From: Bartonella sp. DB5-6
GTDB lineage: Bacteria > Pseudomonadota > Alphaproteobacteria > Rhizobiales > Rhizobiaceae
Length of the DNA stretch: 64,000 nt
Assembly: GCF_000278115.1 (NCBI RefSeq)
Contig: NZ_JH725114.1
Span: forward strand, 54,533-118,532
Direction of reading: 5' to 3'
The translations under genes were made by a program, and so were the position numbers. The notes below the pieces were generated by a model. It was not told where the DNA came from. It made no database searches and worked only from the letters and a program-made list of their open reading frames with translations. Of the stretch, positions 35,319-46,699 are shown piece by piece (positions within the stretch are counted from its first letter, which is position 1; each line of letters begins with the position of its first letter).

Positions 35319-35337
35319 TTTCATGATTATCATGAAA
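35319..35337 (+). promoter_or_regulatory. Intercistronic hairpin between ugpB and ugpA
   Basis: TTTCATGA/TCATGAAA is a perfect 8-bp stem with a 3-nt loop, directly after the ugpB stop and without a T-tract. Such hairpins often stabilise the binding-protein mRNA over that of the membrane components. The role here is inference. Confidence 0.4.
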
Positions 35338-35422
35338 GGCCAAAATCTTAACCAAATAGTTGCGTTTCTTCAATTCTTTTTGTTCATCTTTCTAAAGTCT
35401 CTATATTTAAAAAGCCTTACGA

Positions 35423-36307
35423 ATGCAAGAAAAACAGGCATATTTCAAAAACAGTCTACTCTCTTATTGGTTACTTTTGCCTCAACTTATTGTGACTTTT
35501 TTATTTTTCCTTTGGCCCGCTGCCCAAGCGATAAAATCATCTTTCGAGCGTGAAGACGCTTTTGGTTTTACGACAACCTTTGTTGGCTTTGAAAATTATG
35601 TGACAATTCTTACTGATCCTTTTTATCTGAAATCACTTCTTACAACTACAGTATTTTCTATCTCCGTTACTCTTTCTTCAATGGCGATATCGCTTCTTTT
35701 AGCTGCCTGTGTTGATCGAGTCATCCGTGCAAAAAAAGCCTACACAATGCTCTTGCTCTGGCCTTATGCTGTTGCTCCAGTATTGGCGGGTATATTATGG
35801 TTATTCATTTTTCATCCAACCATTGGGATTATCCCTTTTCTTTTAGAAAAAATAGGTATTATATGGAATTATCGTATTAATGGCACTCAAGCAATGATCC
35901 TCATTGTAATTGCAGCCAGCTGGAAACAAATCTCTTATAATTTTCTCTTTTTTCTTGCAGGACTTCAGTCTGTTCCACGTTCCCAAATAGAGGCAGCAGC
36001 AATTGATGGTGCTGGTCCTTTTAAACGGTTTTGGACTGTAGTATTCCCACAGATTTCACCGACGACCTTTTTTCTTTTTATCATGAACATCCATTATGTC
36101 ATGTTTGATACATTTGGCATTATTGATAACATGACCTCTGGAGGTCCTGCACGTGCAACAAGCACTCTTGTCTACAAAGTGTATGATGATGGCTTTAAAA
36201 ACCAAATGATTGGTGCATCATCAGCACAATCAACGGTATTAATGTTAATGGTTATTGTCTTAACGTTTATCCAGTTCCGCTGGCTTGAACGTCGCGTACA
36301 ATATTAG
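35423..36307 (+). CDS. ugpA: Glycerol-3-phosphate ABC transporter permease UgpA
   Basis: An inner-membrane permease of the MalF/UgpA class. The 294-residue protein has six hydrophobic helices and the EAA loop EAAAIDGAGPFKRFWTVVFP that contacts the ATPase. It follows ugpB by 106 bp and precedes ugpE by 10 bp. Confidence 0.93.
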   Translation: MQEKQAYFKNSLLSYWLLLPQLIVTFLFFLWPAAQAIKSSFEREDAFGFTTTFVGFENYVTILTDPFYLKSLLTTTVFSISVTLSSMAISLLLAACVDRVIRAKKAYTMLLLWPYAVAPVLAGILWLFIFHPTIGIIPFLLEKIGIIWNYRINGTQAMILIVIAASWKQISYNFLFFLAGLQSVPRSQIEAAAIDGAGPFKRFWTVVFPQISPTTFFLFIMNIHYVMFDTFGIIDNMTSGGPARATSTLVYKVYDDGFKNQMIGASSAQSTVLMLMVIVLTFIQFRWLERRVQY

Positions 36308-36317
36308 GAAGCGAATT

Positions 36318-37169
36318 ATGGTTGAAAATCGCCCTATTTTGAAATTTTTAACTCATCTCACCCTTATTGTTGGCATTATCATTATTTGCTTTCCAGTTTA
36401 TGTTGCTATCATTGCATCAACCCATAGTTCAGCGGCATTTAGCTCAGGAACACTGCCTCTTTTACCGGGGAAGCATGCCCTAGAAAACTATAAAACAATC
36501 TTTGGTGATGGACTCGTACAGCTTGGTCTACCCAATCTCTGTCCACTCTTAATGAATTCGCTCATTATGGCCCTTGGTATTAGTATTGGAAAAATTATTA
36601 TTTCACTCTTTTCTGCTTATGCAATTGTCTATATGCGCTTCCCCTTCCGTAAAACTGCTTTTGCCCTCATCTTTGTCACATTGATGCTCCCTGTTGAAGT
36701 TCGTATTATTCCAACATATACCGTAGTTGCAAAGTTAGGAATGATAAATACCTATGGTGGAATGATTATTCCACTCATTGCATCCGCAACGGCTACATTT
36801 TTATTTCGTCAATTTTTTTTGACTATTCCTGATGAACTTTTAGAAGCTGCGCGTGTTGATGGTGCAGGACCTTTTAAATTCTTTAAAGATATTCTTCTTC
36901 CTCTTAGCAAAAGCAATATTGCCGCTTTATTTATCATTATGTTTATTTATGGATGGATACAATATCTCTGGCCTCTTATAGTTACAACCGATCAAAATCA
37001 TCAAACTATTCTTATTATTTTAAAACAGCTTATCGTAGAATCAATTCAACATGATCCTCAATGGAATATACTCATGGCAGTATCGGTCGTTGCCATGGCC
37101 CCACCTGTTCTTGTCGTCATCTTCATGCAACGGCTTTTTATAAAAGGCCTTATTGAAACGGAGAAATAA
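36318..37169 (+). CDS. ugpE: Glycerol-3-phosphate ABC transporter permease UgpE
   Basis: The second permease of the system, MalG/UgpE class. The 283-residue protein has six hydrophobic helices and the EAA loop [20 protein letters not shown]. The ATG at 36318 has AGGAAG upstream; the in-frame extension to 36285 overlaps ugpA and lacks support. Confidence 0.92.
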   Translation: MVENRPILKFLTHLTLIVGIIIICFPVYVAIIASTHSSAAFSSGTLPLLPGKHALENYKTIFGDGLVQLGLPNLCPLLMNSLIMALGISIGKIIISLFSAYAIVYMRFPFRKTAFALIFVTLMLPVEVRIIPTYTVVAKLGMINTYGGMIIPLIASATATFLFRQFFLTIPDELLEAARVDGAGPFKFFKDILLPLSKSNIAALFIIMFIYGWIQYLWPLIVTTDQNHQTILIILKQLIVESIQHDPQWNILMAVSVVAMAPPVLVVIFMQRLFIKGLIETEK

Positions 37170-37171
37170 CT

Positions 37172-38218
37172 GTGGCCATAATCCAGTTATCAAATATAAA
37201 AAAACAGTATGACAACAATATTGTTGTCATTGAGGACTTAAACTTGACTGTTGCCGATAAGGAACTTCTTGTCCTTGTTGGTCCTTCAGGATGTGGCAAA
37301 TCAACACTGTTACGCATCATTGCAGGACTTGAACGAATCACCTCGGGCGAACTCTATATTGATAATGAGCGTATCAATGATTGTGAACCTGCTGATCGTG
37401 ATATTGCTATGGTTTTTCAAAATTACGCACTTTATCCCCATATGACAGTTCGTGGAAATTTAGAATATGGGCTTAAAAATCGTAAAACACCTAAAGACGA
37501 AATAAATAAGCGTATCACACATGCTGCAAAGCTTTTGCAAATAGAGGCATTTCTTGATCGTAAGCCACGACAATTATCGGGAGGACAACGACAGCGTGTT
37601 GCAATGGGGCGTGTGATTGTGCGTCAACCACGTGTTTTTCTCTTTGATGAACCACTTTCAAATCTTGATGCGAAACTGCGTGCGCAAATGTGTATTGAGA
37701 TTAAAACACTCCAGCGTTCATTGGGAACAACAAGCCTCTATGTTACCCATGATCAACTAGAAGCAATGACCCTAGCCGATAGAATAGTTGTCATGAATAA
37801 AGGGGCTATCGAGCAAATTGGAACACCAATGGAAATTTACGATATTCCAGCAACAACATTTGTTGCTGATTTTATTGGTTCTCCTCCTATGAACTTTCTT
37901 GAGCGCCAAATTCTAGAACAGCACTTAAATCATTCATTGTCTTATAGTAAAGAAACAGAGCTTTTGGCATTCAGACCAGAAGTAATCTTGTTGGGAGAAT
38001 ATCCAGATCAAGGACCTATCTTTCACACACAAATTGAGCTTATCAAACCTGTCGGGACAGGATGCCATATTTTAACGCGCTGGAACGATACCATTTTTAC
38101 TGTTGAAATAAGAGAGCGCCTTACAAGCGACTATGGTAAAAAACTAAGCTTCACTGTCCCTTATCAGAATTTTCATACTTTTAATAAAACCACAGGAAAA
38201 CGCACAAGTAACAAGTAA
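37172..38218 (+). CDS. ugpC: Glycerol-3-phosphate ABC transporter ATPase
   Basis: The ATPase of the Ugp importer. The 348-residue product starts with GTG at 37172, 2 bp after ugpE. It shows Walker [10 protein letters not shown] (~residues 37-45), the Q-loop [13 protein letters not shown], signature [13 protein letters not shown], Walker [13 protein letters not shown] and a C-terminal TOBE-type domain. The last codons (TSNK, stop) fall inside a 4 x 7-bp tandem repeat. Confidence 0.94.
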   Translation: MAIIQLSNIKKQYDNNIVVIEDLNLTVADKELLVLVGPSGCGKSTLLRIIAGLERITSGELYIDNERINDCEPADRDIAMVFQNYALYPHMTVRGNLEYGLKNRKTPKDEINKRITHAAKLLQIEAFLDRKPRQLSGGQRQRVAMGRVIVRQPRVFLFDEPLSNLDAKLRAQMCIEIKTLQRSLGTTSLYVTHDQLEAMTLADRIVVMNKGAIEQIGTPMEIYDIPATTFVADFIGSPPMNFLERQILEQHLNHSLSYSKETELLAFRPEVILLGEYPDQGPIFHTQIELIKPVGTGCHILTRWNDTIFTVEIRERLTSDYGKKLSFTVPYQNFHTFNKTTGKRTSNK

Positions 38219-38231
38219 CAAGTAACAAGTA
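38204..38231 (+). repeat. Four tandem copies of a 7-bp unit across the ugpC stop
   Basis: The unit ACAAGTA is repeated exactly four times; the ugpC TAA stop lies at the second-third copy boundary (38216-38218). Because 7 is not a multiple of 3, loss or gain of a copy would change the frame at the C-terminus. Confidence 0.9.
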
Positions 38232-38344
38232 AATAAAATAGAGGCTTTAGCCTTATAAACACTATCAGAAACGATTTCTCATTTTCGCCTATCGGTTTCA
38301 ATTTTTGTAGACTGCATTGTTTCTTATGTATGGTAATAAACTTT

Positions 38345-39067
38345 TTATCTTTGTGCGCGTAACTGCAAAGCCAAATCGGGTTGATCTGTCGTGATATAAT
38401 GTACAGGCATATCAAGCCAATGCGATAACCGAGCTCTCCCGTTGATTGTCCATACCCCCACAAAAAAGCCTGCTTCAACCGCAGATTCAATAAAAACCTG
38501 TGAAACAATGGAGCCGTTTAAACTTAGATCAGAATACCCTAACCGTTTCCATTCAGAAAAATGATGGGACATATCATCTTCAAAGCTATCAATACATGGC
38601 CCAGATGTTATTCCTGCTTCAATAAAGGGATGAAGGCTCGCAGGATCAAAACTGATGGCAGAAACCCGTTTGTCTAAATTTCGGCTTTTTATCAACTCAA
38701 GCGCTTTTTGAGATAAAATTGTTTCCCGCTCAACTTCACCACATGTTTTGACTTCAAGATGCAACGCAACATTTGTTGGCTCCAAAAGATCAAGTACTTC
38801 TTCTAATAAAGGGGGCGCTTCAGTACTTCCTTTCACACAGAGTTTTTTGCGCGTTTCATTATCAATATCATGAATATATCCTTTTTTCCCAACCAGTTGT
38901 TCCAGATGAAAATCGTGGAATACAACTACTTCACCACTTTTCAGAAGATGAACATCACATTCAATTTCATCGACTCCTAATGCAATTGCGTGACGAAATG
39001 CCGAAAGTGTATTTTCAGGATAAAGATTTGCTCCACCACGGTGTGCAACAATTTTTTTCTCAGCCAT
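38345..39067 (-). CDS. Glycerophosphodiester phosphodiesterase
   Basis: This enzyme hydrolyses deacylated phospholipids to glycerol-3-phosphate. The 240-residue product shows the GDPD signature VAHRGGANLYPENTLSAF and the metal-binding EIECDVHLLKSGEVVVFHD. There is no signal peptide, so it resembles the cytoplasmic UgpQ type. The ATG at 39067 has GGAA upstream. It lies convergent to ugpC, which suggests a shared role in using glycerophosphodiesters. Confidence 0.92.
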   Translation of the reverse strand: MAEKKIVAHRGGANLYPENTLSAFRHAIALGVDEIECDVHLLKSGEVVVFHDFHLEQLVGKKGYIHDIDNETRKKLCVKGSTEAPPLLEEVLDLLEPTNVALHLEVKTCGEVERETILSQKALELIKSRNLDKRVSAISFDPASLHPFIEAGITSGPCIDSFEDDMSHHFSEWKRLGYSDLSLNGSIVSQVFIESAVEAGFFVGVWTINGRARLSHWLDMPVHYITTDQPDLALQLRAQR

Positions 39068-39246
39068 GCAAAATTCCACACTTTTCAATTTTAAACAATA
39101 TCAGTTCATATAAATCAGATAGTGATTTTTCAAAAAACATACTAAAGTGCAAAACAATTTTTTCAAAATTGTTTTCTCTATCCACTCTCCAGAATATTAA
39201 TTTTAAGAAATACTCTTTTGTTAAAAGGTTTTATACTTTATTTGAA

Positions 39247-40803
39247 TCATTCCCACTCAATGGTACTAGGAGGCTTTGAAGTTACATCATACACAACACG
39301 ATTAATACCTCTCACTTCATTAATAATACGTGCTGCCGTTTTGCTTAAAAACTCCATATCATATGGATAAAAATCAGCAGTCATTCCATCTACAGATGTT
39401 ACCGCACGAAGAGCACAAGCAAATTCGTAAGTGCGCCCGTCGCCCATAACACCAACAGTCTGAACAGGAAGAAGAATAGCAAAAGCCTGCCAAATTTTGT
39501 CATAAAGGCCGGCTTTACGAATTTCATCAAGGTAGATAGCATCTGCTTCACGTAAAATTTCTAATTTTTCACGTGTAACTGCGCCTGGACACCGAATTGC
39601 AAGACCGGGACCCGGAAAAGGATGACGGCCAATACACTCTTCCGACAATCCTAACTCTCGCCCTAGAGAGCGAACCTCATCCTTAAACAGCTCGCGTAAC
39701 GGCTCTACAAGCTTCATCTTCATTCGTTCCGGTAACCCCCCTACATTATGATGGCTTTTAATTGTTACCGATTCACCAATAGCCGATACACTCTCAATAA
39801 CATCCGAATAAAGCGTTCCCTGTGCTAAAAATTCCACACCTCCTATTTTTTTTGTTTCTTCTTCAAAAACTTCTATAAAAAGGCGGCCAATCGTTTTACG
39901 TTTTTTCTCTGGATCTATTTCACCTTCTAGAGCGTTGAGAAACATGTTAGCGGCATTAACATGAATAAGCTCTATGTTATAATGATCTCGAAAGAGTGTA
40001 AGAATCTCTTCAGCCTCATTCTTACGCATTAACCCATGATCTACAAAAATACATATCAGTTGCTCTCCTATTGCTTCATGGAGAAGTACAGCAACAACTG
40101 TTGAATCAACACCACCTGAAAGACCACAGATCACACGGCTTTTCCCAACCTTTTTGCGTATATCAGCAATTACCTGTTCCCGATACGAAGTCATTGACCA
40201 ATTGCTTTTAAGACCAGAAATTTTATGAACAAAATTTTGTAAAAGCTTTGTACCATCGGGTGTATGAACAACTTCAGGATGAAATTGCACAGCGTAAAAA
40301 TGCCTTTTTTCATCAGCAATCGCAGCATATGGAGCACCTTTTGATGTTCCTATTACACGAAAACCTTCCGGTAAAGCCGTCACACGATCACCGTGACTCA
40401 TCCATACTTGATAACAAGATCCTTTTTCCCACACTCCATCAAAAAGTGCATTTTCTTCTTGTATCTCCAAAAAAGCGCGCCCAAATTCACGTTCATGTCC
40501 AGCTTCAACCTTTCCACCAAGCTGCACACACATGACTTGTTCACCATAACAAATACCAAGAACTGGAACACCAATTTCAAAAACTTCCATCGGAGCACGT
40601 GGCGAATCGCCATCAATAACTGAATAAGGACTACCCGATAAAATAATAGCTTTAGGTCGTATTTGCTTGATACCTTCTAAAGATAATAGACAAGGAACAA
40701 TTTCACAATAGACACCCATCGTTCGTACCCGCCGTGCGATTAGTTGTGTGACTTGTGAACCAAAATCAATAATAAGAACAGTGTCTGGATGTGATACGCT
40801 CAT
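39247..40803 (-). CDS. guaA: GMP synthase (glutamine-hydrolysing)
   Basis: GuaA converts XMP to GMP using glutamine. The 518-residue product has the class I amidotransferase nucleophile in GICYGEQVM (~residue 85) with HPEV as the His region, the pyrophosphatase loop [10 protein letters not shown], and the C-terminal dimerisation domain ending KPPSTIEWE. The ATG at 40803 gives the usual length; a TTG five codons earlier is less likely. Confidence 0.97.
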   Translation of the reverse strand: MSVSHPDTVLIIDFGSQVTQLIARRVRTMGVYCEIVPCLLSLEGIKQIRPKAIILSGSPYSVIDGDSPRAPMEVFEIGVPVLGICYGEQVMCVQLGGKVEAGHEREFGRAFLEIQEENALFDGVWEKGSCYQVWMSHGDRVTALPEGFRVIGTSKGAPYAAIADEKRHFYAVQFHPEVVHTPDGTKLLQNFVHKISGLKSNWSMTSYREQVIADIRKKVGKSRVICGLSGGVDSTVVAVLLHEAIGEQLICIFVDHGLMRKNEAEEILTLFRDHYNIELIHVNAANMFLNALEGEIDPEKKRKTIGRLFIEVFEEETKKIGGVEFLAQGTLYSDVIESVSAIGESVTIKSHHNVGGLPERMKMKLVEPLRELFKDEVRSLGRELGLSEECIGRHPFPGPGLAIRCPGAVTREKLEILREADAIYLDEIRKAGLYDKIWQAFAILLPVQTVGVMGDGRTYEFACALRAVTSVDGMTADFYPYDMEFLSKTAARIINEVRGINRVVYDVTSKPPSTIEWE

Positions 40804-40934
40804 AAAAAAACCAATCAATAATTACAAAAGGAACCAATAAGATTTATGATTTAATCTTTCTCTTTTCACAAGCCTATTCGCTTAAGAAAAAGATTTTTCT
40901 CGTAAAATTTAAGATAAAAATGTGAAAATATGTA

Positions 40935-42221
40935 TCAATGTTTTTTTTGCAACACAGACAAAAAGAAGCCATCTGTTTTTGTTGCTGCTGGCGATAAAGT
41001 AAGTCCATAATTTGAAAAAATTGGTTGCACAGGCGAACAACTAAAATGTTGCTGCCAGAGTGCACGCATACTTATTGGATAAAAATTGGAATGCTGTTGA
41101 AGAAAACGGAAAATTTGTTCCTCATTCTCATCCACAAAAAGAGAGCATGTAATATAGACTAAACGCCCATTTGGCTTAAGATAATCTATAGCCTCATTCA
41201 AAATAACCTTCTGTTCTGTTTGGCGTTGTCTTACCTGTTCTAACGTCAAGCGCCACTTCGTGTCTGGCCTCCGCCTCCATGTTCCTGTACCACTACATGG
41301 CGCATCTAGCAGCACAATATCCATCTGACCGACTAACGGCTTTAATTCTTCTACATTCCCACGTGCCTGCACATTACGAACACCAGCACGTCGAAGACGA
41401 TCAAAAATAGGAGCTAAGCGGGCTTTGTTTGAATCATAAGCATAAATTTGCCCCTGATTCTCCATACTGGAAGCTAAGGCTAATGTTTTTCCACCAGCTC
41501 CAGCACAATAATCCAGCACCTGCATACCTGCCTTTGCTTCTACAAGATAAGCAACAATCTGAGAGCCCAAGTCCTGTATTTCAAAGTGCCCCCTTTGAAA
41601 AGCTGGTTCTATCTGAACATTGGGATGACGTCCAAACTTTTCAATAGGTGCAATCCTTAAGGCTTGCCGAAACCATAACAACGGTTGAGCTTTGGTGTTT
41701 GCTAATTCCTTGAATAACTTTTCTGATGTTGTCTTCAAGCTATTCACGCGTAAATCTAAAGAAGGACGTGTTGCTAATGCAGCAGCTTCAATGACCCAAT
41801 TATCGGAAAATAAAGGAAGAAGATGCGCTTGACACCATTGAGGAATATCACCACGAATATAGTCTGGTGCATCAATTAATTGTTGTTTTTGCCACGATTG
41901 GCGCTGTTTAGAACCTAATAGCTGTGGTGCAAATCGATCTCCTTCTAATTCACTATCAACTTGTTCAATCGTCATTTTTCCAGCGTCTAATAAGGTGCCG
42001 AAAACGATATTCCTCATGTCATCACTCTCCATACGCCATTGTAAAGAATAGCGTCGTCTTAAAACATCATAAACAATTGTACCAATTGCAGCTCGGTCGC
42101 CTGCTCCAGCAAAGCGATGAGAAAGTCCCCAATCTTTTAAAGCTTCACCTACTGGGCGATGCCGAGTTTCTATATCTTTTAGAATATCTATTGCCGCATA
42201 CAAACGCCCACCTAAGCGCAT
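40935..42221 (-). CDS. rsmB: RsmB-like 16S rRNA (cytosine-C5) methyltransferase
   Basis: A NOL1/NOP2/Sun-family methyltransferase of 428 residues. The N-terminal ~130 residues form a short NusB-like domain. The SAM site is LDYCAGAGGKTLALA, the motif IV cysteine lies in LLDAPCSGTGTWRRRPD, and the motif VI cysteine in YITCSLF. The ATG has GGGAGAA upstream. It lies upstream of guaA on the same strand. The exact target cytosine is inferred from family membership only. Confidence 0.85.
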   Translation of the reverse strand: MRLGGRLYAAIDILKDIETRHRPVGEALKDWGLSHRFAGAGDRAAIGTIVYDVLRRRYSLQWRMESDDMRNIVFGTLLDAGKMTIEQVDSELEGDRFAPQLLGSKQRQSWQKQQLIDAPDYIRGDIPQWCQAHLLPLFSDNWVIEAAALATRPSLDLRVNSLKTTSEKLFKELANTKAQPLLWFRQALRIAPIEKFGRHPNVQIEPAFQRGHFEIQDLGSQIVAYLVEAKAGMQVLDYCAGAGGKTLALASSMENQGQIYAYDSNKARLAPIFDRLRRAGVRNVQARGNVEELKPLVGQMDIVLLDAPCSGTGTWRRRPDTKWRLTLEQVRQRQTEQKVILNEAIDYLKPNGRLVYITCSLFVDENEEQIFRFLQQHSNFYPISMRALWQQHFSCSPVQPIFSNYGLTLSPAATKTDGFFLSVLQKKH

Positions 42222-42744
42222 TTATTTCTCCCATTTTATTTTTTACAAAACTCTATATAATTTAAGAAAAAACCAATTCATCTTTCTTAAGACCAACAGG
42301 ATTTTCTCCAGCCCATGCAAGATTTACATTGGAAGCAGATTCTGATCACGTTTTTTATAGCATCCAAACTTTTCTTCTCATGTGCTCCTCATGCACATTT
42401 TTTAACTTTCTAAAATAAATGGAATCCTTTTTGTATCTACAAAACAAGTGGTTAGCCCTAAGGTACCTCTTCCAGTTATACATATTTAAAAACCACCAAA
42501 CTTTTAATTACTACATAAAATAAAAATTTGATAACCTTATATAACAGCACATAACATCAAGTATCTATTATCTTGAAAATGCTCTCTTTCTGAAAAGATA
42601 GAAAAAACAGCTCTACTAAGACCATGCAAATGCATCTTATTACCGATAAAACATTAACTTTAAAAAAAACGCTTGGAACCACTATTTGGCATGACCGTTT
42701 TTACTGTACTGGCTTGAGGCCAGATAATTTAAAAGGAGAAAATA
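42222..42744. other. Spacer between rsmB-like gene and small basic protein gene
   Basis: About 520 bp of AT-rich DNA with no clear gene. It must contain the divergent promoters for the flanking genes. A small hairpin (TGGCTTGAGGCCA) lies at about 42710-42722, directly ahead of the small gene. Confidence 0.4.
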
Positions 42745-42894
42745 ATGAATACTTACAATAATGGAAAAACAACTTCATCTAAAAGCCGTCACAATACAAT
42801 ACCCTCAAACAATGGAAAGAAATCCGTCCAAAGTGATCAGGTTAACACTCGCCAACGCGCGTCAAAGTCGGTACGGAAAACTACAAAAAGTTAA
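42745..42894 (+). CDS. Small basic Ser/Asn/Lys-rich protein (49 aa)
   Basis: Not recognised. A strong ribosome-binding site (AAAAGGAGAA) lies 4 bp before an ATG that opens 49 codons: MNTYNNGKTTSSKSRH at the start and RASKSVRKTTKS at the end. The product is very basic, without hydrophobic segments, and probably disordered; a nucleic-acid-binding role would fit but is not shown. A near-perfect terminator starts 27 bp after the stop. The ribosome-binding site plus terminator makes this a credible single-gene transcript despite its size. Confidence 0.65.
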   Translation: MNTYNNGKTTSSKSRHNTIPSNNGKKSVQSDQVNTRQRASKSVRKTTKS

Positions 42895-42920
42895 TTCCCT
42901 TAATTTTATATAAACTACAG

Positions 42921-42957
42921 AAAGAATTGGGACACCAACCCCCAATTCTTTCCTTTT
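42921..42957 (+). terminator. Rho-independent terminator after the 49-aa gene
   Basis: AAAGAATTGGG/CCCAATTCTTT, a perfect 11-bp stem with a 9-nt loop, is followed by CCTTTTT. It may also act on guaB transcription from the other side. Confidence 0.85.
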
Positions 42958-43054
42958 TGGGATCATCATACCACATCACAAAGAGAAAAAATGGTAAACT
43001 CTTTCTCTCAAAAGATCTTTATACCATGTAATATGGCTCTAAGACCTTAATAAA

Positions 43055-44593
<1,539 letters not shown>

Positions 44594-44699
44594 TTAAAAT
44601 ACAACTGCGGTTCTCATACGTCGCGGATTGGCAGAAAACTATGCCATGCTACGAGAAAAATGAAAAGAAAAATAATTTTCCGATTATAGTTTATAAAAT

Positions 44700-46295
44700 C
44701 TACAATTGTGATTCAATGGGTAACCAACTTATTATTTTGGCAAACGCACGACGCCCCAAATTGCTTTCTGGTTCATAATTAACACTTTGCTGTTTTTCGT
44801 TTTCAATAAAATCCCAATAAATGTGGTTATTATCACCAAGACGGAGGTGATAACTCATCTCACCCGTTGTTTCTTCCGAAAAAAGCAAATCCAATCTCGC
44901 TGTAATCGGTGCACATTCAAAAAGAATACCCATTTCTGTATTCAACGCAGCTGATCTAGGATCAAAATTTAAAGAGCCAATAAAAGCGGTTTTACGATCA
45001 ACTAAAAAAGCTTTAGTATGTAAGCTTGCTCTACTTGACCGAAACAATCGCAATCCATGAGTATTTCCATTCGGTTTTAACTCATAAAGCTTAACACCAC
45101 TTTTTAATAATGCTTTACGATACGGCATATAACCACCATGCACCAGTGCTACATCAGTCGCTGCTAAAGAATTTGTAAGAATTTTGACATCAACACCTTT
45201 TGAAACCAAATTACCAAAACTCTGCGTACCGACCTTACCAGGAACAAAATATGGTGATGTAATCTGAACCGTTTTTTTAGCACCCCCAATAACCTCTGAG
45301 AGTACCTTCATAAGCCAATTTCCTGCTTTTTTGCGCAATGCTTTTTCCGGAGGATCAGAAAGAACTATAACTTTATCTGCTAAAAATAATTTCTTCCCTG
45401 TCTGAATAAAACAGTCAAAATTAATACGTTCCTTGACATAATCTAAATAAACTTTTGCAACCTTGGAATCACGGAACTTTCGTAATTTGTCTTTCCAATA
45501 ACCAAGATCATTTGCACTTTTAGGAACAACCAAAGTGTGAATTGGTAAAACTACAGCGCTATTCCAAAAGTCATCAAAAATTGTTTCTACTTTTTTAACC
45601 GAGGGACCGATTAACATCAGATCTAAATCTCGAAAATGCGATTCTTCACCAGCGTCAAAATAAGAATCTGCAAGATTACGCCCTCCTACAAAAGCCATTC
45701 GGCCATCCACAATAAAAGCTTTATTGTGCATTCTGCGTGTTATAGTAACTGCCCGCAATATAATCTCTAAACCACGACGTAAACCACCCTTACGCGATCG
45801 CCCTGGGTTGAATATTCTCACCTCAATATGAGGATGTTTATCCAGCGCAATGTAAGCTGGGTCACGTGCTTGAGCGTTAATATCATCTAAAAGAAGGCGC
45901 ACCCGCACACCACGCTCAGCTGCCTCCACTATTTCACTTAATAATAGACGACCTGTTAAATCATCATCCCAAATATAATACATCAAATCAAGACTACGCC
46001 CCGCCTGTGCTGCTCCTATCACACGAACACAAAATGCATCTAAATTGTTGATGATAAGTGAAAGAGCGTCTTTATCAATCCCTAACCCATCTGTTTTCTC
46101 TGCCAATTGGCTTACTATACGATCAAACTTGGTTTCATCTTTCTTAACATTTAACGCGTAAGAACACGCCCCCCTAGCACTTTTCATAAAACGCCCATAA
46201 GTGTAAATCGCCAACATAGACGCAACAAAAAAGAATATAATAAAACCGATCACAATCTGTAACAAAGTCAAAGAGAATAAACTTTCTATTTTCAA
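44700..46295 (-). CDS. Phospholipase D superfamily protein (cardiolipin synthase-like)
   Basis: A membrane-anchored PLD-type enzyme of about 531 residues, probably a phosphatidyltransferase. One N-terminal membrane helix (LLQIVIGFIIFFFVASMLAI) is followed by two HKD motifs, HNKAFIVDGRMAFVGGRN and HTKAFLVDRKTAFIG. The only start compatible with the helix is a TTG at 46295; an in-frame TAG lies just upstream of it. Cardiolipin synthases usually have two N-terminal helices, so another PLD activity is possible. Confidence 0.85.
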   Translation of the reverse strand: MKIESLFSLTLLQIVIGFIIFFFVASMLAIYTYGRFMKSARGACSYALNVKKDETKFDRIVSQLAEKTDGLGIDKDALSLIINNLDAFCVRVIGAAQAGRSLDLMYYIWDDDLTGRLLLSEIVEAAERGVRVRLLLDDINAQARDPAYIALDKHPHIEVRIFNPGRSRKGGLRRGLEIILRAVTITRRMHNKAFIVDGRMAFVGGRNLADSYFDAGEESHFRDLDLMLIGPSVKKVETIFDDFWNSAVVLPIHTLVVPKSANDLGYWKDKLRKFRDSKVAKVYLDYVKERINFDCFIQTGKKLFLADKVIVLSDPPEKALRKKAGNWLMKVLSEVIGGAKKTVQITSPYFVPGKVGTQSFGNLVSKGVDVKILTNSLAATDVALVHGGYMPYRKALLKSGVKLYELKPNGNTHGLRLFRSSRASLHTKAFLVDRKTAFIGSLNFDPRSAALNTEMGILFECAPITARLDLLFSEETTGEMSYHLRLGDNNHIYWDFIENEKQQSVNYEPESNLGRRAFAKIISWLPIESQL

Positions 46296-46699
46296 GCCAC
46301 TGCACTACCATCGATACAAAGCACATAAAATCAATGATCCTATCTGAATCATCCAATAGTAGAATGTCACCTCTTGCTTAAGAGAATATAAATCTGATAT
46401 CAATGATGCTAGAATTTTAGTTCCAACACCAAAGCATAAAACTTATCTTTCATCTTAAATGAAAGTAAAATTAGCTAAAGCTGTAAAGACTGAACAAAGA
46501 AAAGAAATTTGAAAATGATTCCGTCAAACAAAATCAATACTTAATTGCGTTTTCAAAATTATTCTCAATACCTGAGCTCCACAATAAATAACATTTTTTT
46601 AAAAGCCAGACACCCTCCTCTGTCTTTACCAAAAATACGACATTTTTTCTGAAAATCACTTTTTACGAATGGAGATTTATCGTGATTTTACTTCTATTT
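46296..46699. other. Spacer between PLD gene and NtrC-like regulator
   Basis: About 400 bp of AT-rich DNA. A 61-codon ORF at the right end runs antisense into the regulator gene and is a shadow. No RNA gene or terminator was recognised. Confidence 0.4.
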
